Part shown: positions 3,941 through 7,299 of the stretch, in pieces
How positions within the stretch are numbered: the stretch's first letter is position 1
Layout of the letters: every line of letters starts with the position of its first letter
Assembly (NCBI GenBank): GCA_016926575.1
Contig: JAFGOJ010000148.1
Span: forward strand, 1 to 7,299
Origin: Anaerolineae bacterium
Lineage (GTDB): Bacteria; Chloroflexota; Anaerolineae; B4-G1; DUEL01
Reading direction: 5' to 3'
Length of the DNA stretch: 7,299 nucleotides
Program-made: the position numbers and the translations under genes
Notes under the pieces: model-generated
What the model was told of the DNA's origin: nothing
What the model saw: the letters and a program-made list of their open reading frames with translations, nothing else
Database searches by the model: none

Positions 3941-5077
3941 ATGGGCTCTTTCAAGGTGTTGACCGTCCGAGGTATTCCCATCCGCATCCATGTTACGTTC
4001 CCCCTCATTCTCATCCTCGCCGCCTACCAGGGCGGACGCGACTTCGCAGGGGGATGGCTGAACGGTGCGGCGTTGGGGGTAGTTTTCACGCTTCTCTTGT
4101 TCGTCTGCGTCGTCTTGCACGAGCTGGCCCACAGCCTTGTGGCGCTTCACTTCAACGCCGACGTCAAAGAGATCGTTCTGTTGCCGCTGGGCGGCGTGGC
4201 GCGCATGGAGCGCATGCCGGAGCGGCCCTATCAGGAACTGTTGATGGCGCTCGCCGGCCCGGTCGCAAGCGCGCTCATCGGCATCGGGCTGGCGCTCGTC
4301 TCCGTGGCCTTCATCATTGCCACGTCCGACCTGGGGCACGTGATCGACCAGGTGCTCGCCGGCGGCAACGGCCTCCAGTGGGCCGCGCTCATTCCCTCCC
4401 TGGCCCTGGCCAACCTGTTTCTGGCCGCTTTCAACCTGATTCCGGCCTTTCCTATGGACGGCGGGCGCGTGCTGCGCGCTCTGCTGGCTTCCTTCATGCC
4501 CCACGGGCGCGCGACGGCGATTGCGGTCACGATCGGGCAGGGACTGGCATGGCTGATCGGTCTGTACGGTCTCCTGCGCCTCGACGTGATGGCAATGCTG
4601 ATCGCCGTCTTTGTCTACTTTGGCGCAGCGCAGGAGCGGCAGATGCTGCGCGTGAAGAGCGCGCTCACCGGCATCAAAGTGCGCCGCGTCTACTCGCGCA
4701 ACGCGCGCTCCGTCTTGCCCGACGATCCCCTCGGGCGCGCCGTCGATATGACTCTCGAAGGCTTCCAGTCCGACTTCCCCGTCTGTGATGGGCAGCAACT
4801 GGTGGGTATGCTCTCGCAGGGCGATATTCTCGTTGGCTTGAAAGAAAAAGGCGCCCACGTGCCCGTTTCGTTGGTGATGCGCCCGGATCCGTTGACCGTG
4901 GGGCCGGACGAAGACTTGTTCACGGTTCATCAGAAGATGGACCAGGCCGGCGCCTCTGTCGTGCCGGTCGTCGAAGCGGGCGAGTTCCTGGGCTTGTTGA
5001 CCCGGCGGGACCTGGAAGAGGCGTATGGCCTCGTCTCTGCTCTCCCGGGATTATGGAATCGTGGAGAATTGGATTAG
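3941..5077 (+). CDS. Site-2 protease family (M50) membrane metalloprotease with CBS pair
   Basis: 378 residues from the start at 3941. It is an intramembrane zinc metalloprotease of the S2P/M50 family that cleaves membrane-embedded substrates. HELAH at 60-64 supplies two zinc-binding His and the catalytic Glu61; N165-LIPAFPMDGGR-176 supplies the third zinc ligand, Asp173, in the conserved N.xP..P.DGG motif. LPLGGVARM (81-89) and ALAGP (103-107) are typical of the SpoIVFB-like/Rip3 subgroup. Membrane segments lie at about 16-28, 42-59, 103-127, 148-166 and 190-222. The C-terminal third (about 238-365) is a pair of CBS domains (NARSVLPDDPLGRAVDM, LVGMLSQGDIL, SLVMRPDPLTVGPDED, LGLLTRRDLEEA), which in this family bind adenine nucleotides and regulate activity. 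All key residues are intact. The patatin gene follows after 21 bases, so the two are almost surely one operon. The natural substrate is unknown. Confidence 0.93.
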   Translation: MGSFKVLTVRGIPIRIHVTFPLILILAAYQGGRDFAGGWLNGAALGVVFTLLLFVCVVLHELAHSLVALHFNADVKEIVLLPLGGVARMERMPERPYQELLMALAGPVASALIGIGLALVSVAFIIATSDLGHVIDQVLAGGNGLQWAALIPSLALANLFLAAFNLIPAFPMDGGRVLRALLASFMPHGRATAIAVTIGQGLAWLIGLYGLLRLDVMAMLIAVFVYFGAAQERQMLRVKSALTGIKVRRVYSRNARSVLPDDPLGRAVDMTLEGFQSDFPVCDGQQLVGMLSQGDILVGLKEKGAHVPVSLVMRPDPLTVGPDEDLFTVHQKMDQAGASVVPVVEAGEFLGLLTRRDLEEAYGLVSALPGLWNRGELD

Positions 5078-5098
5078 ACGTTCGCCAAGGAGGGAGAC

Positions 5099-5941
5099 AT
5101 GAAGGAGATTTCGCGGGTTGCGTTGGTGCTTTCCGGCGGGGGCGGCCGAGGGGCCTACGAGTGCGGCGTGTACAAGTATCTGGAGGAGGCCGGTATCGTG
5201 CCGGAGATTCTTGTCGGCACGTCGATCGGGGCAATCAATGCCGCGGCGATTGCCTCGGGGAAGAGCGCCGCCGACCTGGAAAAGGCCTGGTTAGAGACGC
5301 GCACGCGCGACATCCAGCGCTTCTGGCGCTTCCGGCCTTGGCGCTCGATCTACGACACCTCCCCCTGGCAAAAGACGCTCTACCGTTTCATCGATTTCCA
5401 GGGCCTTGCCCGTACCGACAGGCACCTGCTGATTACTGCCACTGAGGTAGAGGGTGGGGCGCTGCGCGTCTTCGATAACCGGCAGGCCGAGATCACACCC
5501 CAGCACATCCTCGCCAGTTGCTCGATCCCGCTGGTCTACCCGTGGACGCGCATCGGGGCGGTCCACTACTGGGACGGCGCGGTGATGGCGAACACGCCGC
5601 TGGGCGTGGCGGTCGACGCCGGCGCCGACGACGTGCTGGTGGTGCTCCTCTCGCCCATCGGCGAGCACCGCATCGAGCGCCCGCGCTGGCCGTGGCACGC
5701 CCTCGCCGTGACGCTCGACCTGGCCCTCAGCGCCACCTACGAGAACGACATCAAGCAGTTGCAGACCGTCAACCGGCTGGTAGAGGCCGGGCTGGACGAG
5801 AAACACAAGATGGTGCGCTGCCGCACCATCACGCCCAGCCAGGAGATCAGCGCGTCGCGCATCATCACCTACGATCCCGCGTTCAGCCGCGAGCTGATTG
5901 CCAGGGGATACGAGGACGCGCGCCAGACGTTGGGAAAATAG
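5099..5941 (+). CDS. Patatin-like phospholipase
   Basis: 280 residues. A bacterial patatin-family acyl hydrolase that cleaves fatty acids from membrane lipids using a Ser-Asp dyad. The oxyanion hole SGGGGRGAYECG spans 12-23, the nucleophile elbow GTSIG is at 40-44 with Ser42, and the catalytic Asp159 lies in DGA (159-161), all in the expected order. CSIPLVYPW (140-148) is the usual segment before the Asp. There is no signal peptide or membrane segment, so it probably acts at the inner face of the membrane. The ATG at 5099 has AAGGAGG at 5087-5093, 5 bases upstream. It is the second gene of an operon with the M50 protease and has no promoter of its own in the 21-base gap. It ends just before the palindrome/MITE region, which offers a terminator-like hairpin. 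The length is normal for short bacterial patatins. Confidence 0.93.
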   Translation: MKEISRVALVLSGGGGRGAYECGVYKYLEEAGIVPEILVGTSIGAINAAAIASGKSAADLEKAWLETRTRDIQRFWRFRPWRSIYDTSPWQKTLYRFIDFQGLARTDRHLLITATEVEGGALRVFDNRQAEITPQHILASCSIPLVYPWTRIGAVHYWDGAVMANTPLGVAVDAGADDVLVVLLSPIGEHRIERPRWPWHALAVTLDLALSATYENDIKQLQTVNRLVEAGLDEKHKMVRCRTITPSQEISASRIITYDPAFSRELIARGYEDARQTLGK

Positions 5942-5966
5942 CCCGTCGTTGGTAGTAGGGGCGAAG

Positions 5967-6058
5967 GTAACTTCTCAATAAAGCGGGGAGAAGATGGGGG
6001 TTTTGCGGGCGGCTTCGCCGCCCGCAAAACCCCCATCCCCCATTTTTTGAGAAGATAC
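5967..6058. mobile_element. MITE-like element, 92 bp, copy 2
   Basis: The terminal inverted repeats are GTAACTTCTCAA (5967-5978) and the complement of 6047-6058 (GTATCTTCTCAA), 11 of 12 matching. The ends are flanked by 8-bp direct repeats GGGCGAAG (5959-5966 and 6059-6066), a clean target-site duplication. The middle holds a 21-bp perfect stem (5993-6013 / 6017-6037, loop TTC). The end sequence GTAACT.CTCA, the GGGAGAA segment before the core, the core stem itself and the C-run plus T-run after it match the element at 2463-2613, so both are one family in the same orientation. It has no coding capacity. The left end also forms a small CTTCTC / GAGAAG hairpin. Confidence 0.78.
5993..6048 (+). 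terminator. Terminator-like hairpin and T-tract inside MITE copy 2
   Basis: The 21-bp stem of the element is followed on the plus strand, 5 bases later, by TTTTTT (6043-6048). It lies about 50 bases downstream of the patatin stop and would end the protease-patatin transcript. The stem is longer than ordinary terminators, and the gap to the T-run is filled by CCCCA, which can pair with a G-run upstream (5984-5987) and bring the stem closer to the T-tract. Confidence 0.6.
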
Positions 6059-6100
6059 GGGCGAAGCATGCTTCGCCCCTACCAACGCAACTACTCGGGT

Positions 6101-6137
6101 CACTTTCCCGGAAGCTACAGGAGCTTCCGGGAAGGTG
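6101..6137. terminator. Long hairpin between convergent genes
   Basis: CACTTTCCCGGAAGCT (6101-6116), loop ACAGG, then its complement (6122-6137), form a 16-bp stem with one G-T wobble. It begins 10 bases after the stop of the minus-strand gene ending at 6148 and would serve that gene. It has no T-tract on either side, so termination strength is uncertain; transcript stabilisation is the alternative. Confidence 0.55.
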
Positions 6138-6147
6138 AAACACGGGA

Positions 6148-7299
6148 TTACGGCCTTACCATCCCCAACTGGGCGAAATCGTCCGGGCCTAGTTCGTCCA
6201 CCGGTGTCTGCGATAGGGAGTACGTCCCCAGCATCGCTTCCTGCGTGGGCGCGCCGTCGGCGGGCCAGGCCAGATCGAGGATGCGCGAGTAGTTGGTGCC
6301 ATCCGGTCGCCCGCCCACCTGCCACTGTGACGCCGTCGGGTCGAGCTCGCGGATGTTGCTCGGGCCGTAGCCGTCGTGGCTCATGACCGTCGCCAGGTAG
6401 GCCCAGTTCTCGGGGTCGTCTCCCAGCGCCGAGCGCGGCACCTTCACCGTTACCTTGCGCTGGCCGGGGTCGGGCAGCACCTGCACCTCGACCGCCACTG
6501 CCTCCGGCCCCTCGGCGCCGGGGGTGTAGAGCGTGGGCGTCCACCCGTTGATCCACAGTGCGTAGTCCCAGGCGAAGTCGGCGGAGAGTGCCGCGTTGCG
6601 CGCGGGCAAGAGCTGCCGCGCGCCGTTCCCCGCGCCATCTTGGTCGATGTAGATGTCGAAACTCTGCAGGGACATCCCGCGCGGCCCGCCCCAGGCATTG
6701 TCGACCGGCCCGCGCACGGTGAACTTGAAGACGATGTTCGTCTCGTCGTAGCCCACTTCGAAGCCCGTGATGTCGAACACGCCCGACTGGAAGACGGCGT
6801 CGGTGGGGTACTCGTAGCTGCCGGGGCCGTAGTCGTCGCCCTCGGGATCGGTGACTCCGAGCACCTGTGTCGTCAGCCCCAGGTCGGGCACCACCAGCCG
6901 CGCCGGGCCGCCCTCGGGCAGGAGCGCGGCGTCGCTCTGCGCCTCGTCGGTGCCCTGGCTGAGCACCACGCGCATCTGGATGCGGTCGCCGGTGTCCAAC
7001 GCCGCGCCTGCGGGGGCCAACATACCGAGCGGGACGGCCAGTTCCAGCGTCGTGCCGTCCACGACGACGAGCGTGTCTTCGACGGCGAACGCGGGTGACG
7101 GCGCCCATTCCGTCCCGTCGAAGGCCCGGTAGGTCATCCCGGTCAGCTCCGCGTTGTTCCCGAAGAACACCTCCAACAAGCGCGTCGCGCCGAAGCCCAG
7201 GTAGGTCTCTGCGCCGCCGTAGCGGGAGAAGGGGCTGGCTTCGCCGCCTCCGGGCGGTTCCAGGTAGAACCCGACGACGCTGCGGCAGTTGGGATTGCC
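6148..7299 (-). CDS. C-terminal part of secreted protein with glucodextranase-type DOMON-like module
   Basis: The frame is open from the right edge (first full codon at 7299) to TAA at 6148, giving 383 residues; the start is outside the window. An internal TTG at 7179 could be mistaken for the start, but in-frame coding continues through VVGFYLEPPGGGEASPFSRY with no stop. Residues about 150-383 match the glucodextranase C-terminal binding module: TDPEGDDYGPGSYEYPTD (150-167), GFEVGYDETNIVFKF, SLQSFDIYIDQDGAGNGARQ (about 200-220), WDYALWINGW and the final NYSRILDLAW. Residues about 10-140 look like a second beta-sandwich module (LELAVPLGML, DRIQMRVVLSQG). In known enzymes this module follows a GH15, GH57 or GH13 catalytic domain and binds cell surface or polysaccharide. 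I infer an exported starch- or glucan-related enzyme; the catalytic domain is not seen. It is convergent with the patatin operon, with hairpin 6101-6137 downstream. Confidence 0.85.
   Translation of the reverse strand, partial: GNPNCRSVVGFYLEPPGGGEASPFSRYGGAETYLGFGATRLLEVFFGNNAELTGMTYRAFDGTEWAPSPAFAVEDTLVVVDGTTLELAVPLGMLAPAGAALDTGDRIQMRVVLSQGTDEAQSDAALLPEGGPARLVVPDLGLTTQVLGVTDPEGDDYGPGSYEYPTDAVFQSGVFDITGFEVGYDETNIVFKFTVRGPVDNAWGGPRGMSLQSFDIYIDQDGAGNGARQLLPARNAALSADFAWDYALWINGWTPTLYTPGAEGPEAVAVEVQVLPDPGQRKVTVKVPRSALGDDPENWAYLATVMSHDGYGPSNIRELDPTASQWQVGGRPDGTNYSRILDLAWPADGAPTQEAMLGTYSLSQTPVDELGPDDFAQLGMVRP

Larger units (their letters stand above)
5947..6087. repeat. Extragenic palindrome interrupted by the MITE-like insertion
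   Basis: The left arm, 5947-5966 (CGTTGGTAGTAGGGGCGAAG), pairs with the right arm, 6071-6087, with one 3-base bulge (TAG) on the left. Removing the inserted element and one target copy joins 5966 to 6067 and restores a near-perfect 41-base palindrome centred on GCATGC. A 20-base perfect palindrome (6059-6078) survives on the right side. It begins 6 bases after the patatin stop codon, where such palindromes often act as terminators or mRNA 3'-end stabilisers. Confidence 0.75.

Noticed and set aside
3898..4788. 296-residue plus-strand ORF in another frame of the M50 protease
   Set aside because: Arg/Ala-rich out-of-frame product of the protease gene; no motif.
3854..4930. 358-residue minus-strand ORF opposite the M50 protease
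   Set aside because: Antisense shadow of a gene with all catalytic motifs; its composition (His, Gln, Arg, Glu) is typical of reverse-frame artefacts in GC-rich DNA.
5518..5955. 145-residue plus-strand ORF in another frame of the patatin gene
   Set aside because: Low-complexity Arg/Gly shadow; the patatin frame contains the Ser-Asp dyad.
5975..7108. Long minus-strand ORF (377 residues) overlapping the glucodextranase-module gene
   Set aside because: It is a shadow frame rich in Arg/Gly, and it runs through the MITE-like element. The other frame shows a recognisable domain and is open to the window edge.

Overview
The window is GC-rich and carries protein types that I associate with Chloroflexota (Anaerolineae-like bacteria): a CSLREA-type secreted beta-helix protein, a glucodextranase C-terminal (DOMON-like) module, a two-TM protein with a 'GWVIWP..ATP.LR.DY' N-terminus, and relics of a STAND/NB-ARC regulator and a Fic protein. 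The taxonomic call is inference from protein style. No rRNA or marker gene is present to confirm it.

Layout, left to right. (1) The 5' end of a secreted CSLREA-domain protein (minus strand, runs off the left edge) has its own extended -10 promoter, which lies in the 3' end of the next element. (2) A composite pseudogene (257-871, minus) joins an N-terminal STAND-type segment, a slice of NB-ARC and a frameshifted Fic C-terminus. (3) A small tRNA cluster on the minus strand holds tRNA-His(GTG), an intrinsic terminator, then tRNA-Arg(TCG). It has a good promoter upstream, and a consensus-like promoter points into it from the other side. (4) A plus-strand hypothetical protein built from two similar beta-rich halves is interlocked tail to tail with a minus-strand SAM methyltransferase. 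(5) A 151-bp MITE-like element sits exactly at the methyltransferase start codon. (6) A minus-strand two-TM envelope protein is divergent from (7) a plus-strand operon of an S2P/M50 protease with CBS domains and a patatin-like phospholipase. The two units share back-to-back promoters. (8) After the operon, a 92-bp relative of the same MITE has inserted, with an 8-bp target duplication, into an extragenic palindrome. (9) The right end is the C-terminal 383 residues of a secreted protein that ends in a glucodextranase-type module (minus strand, 5' end outside the window).

Functionally this looks like a mosaic of ordinary chromosomal genes (membrane proteolysis and lipid hydrolysis, methyl transfer, secreted carbohydrate binding). 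The most interesting content is the non-coding part: two MITE-like insertions of one family, with terminal inverted repeats, target-site duplications and a shared long GC-rich hairpin core. One is at a start codon and the other is nested in a palindrome, where it supplies a terminator-like hairpin plus T-tract. The second theme is a consistent extended -10 (TGn + TATAAT-like) in all five promoters I can see. I found no complete new defence system. The NB-ARC/Fic fragment is a decayed trace of such a locus.
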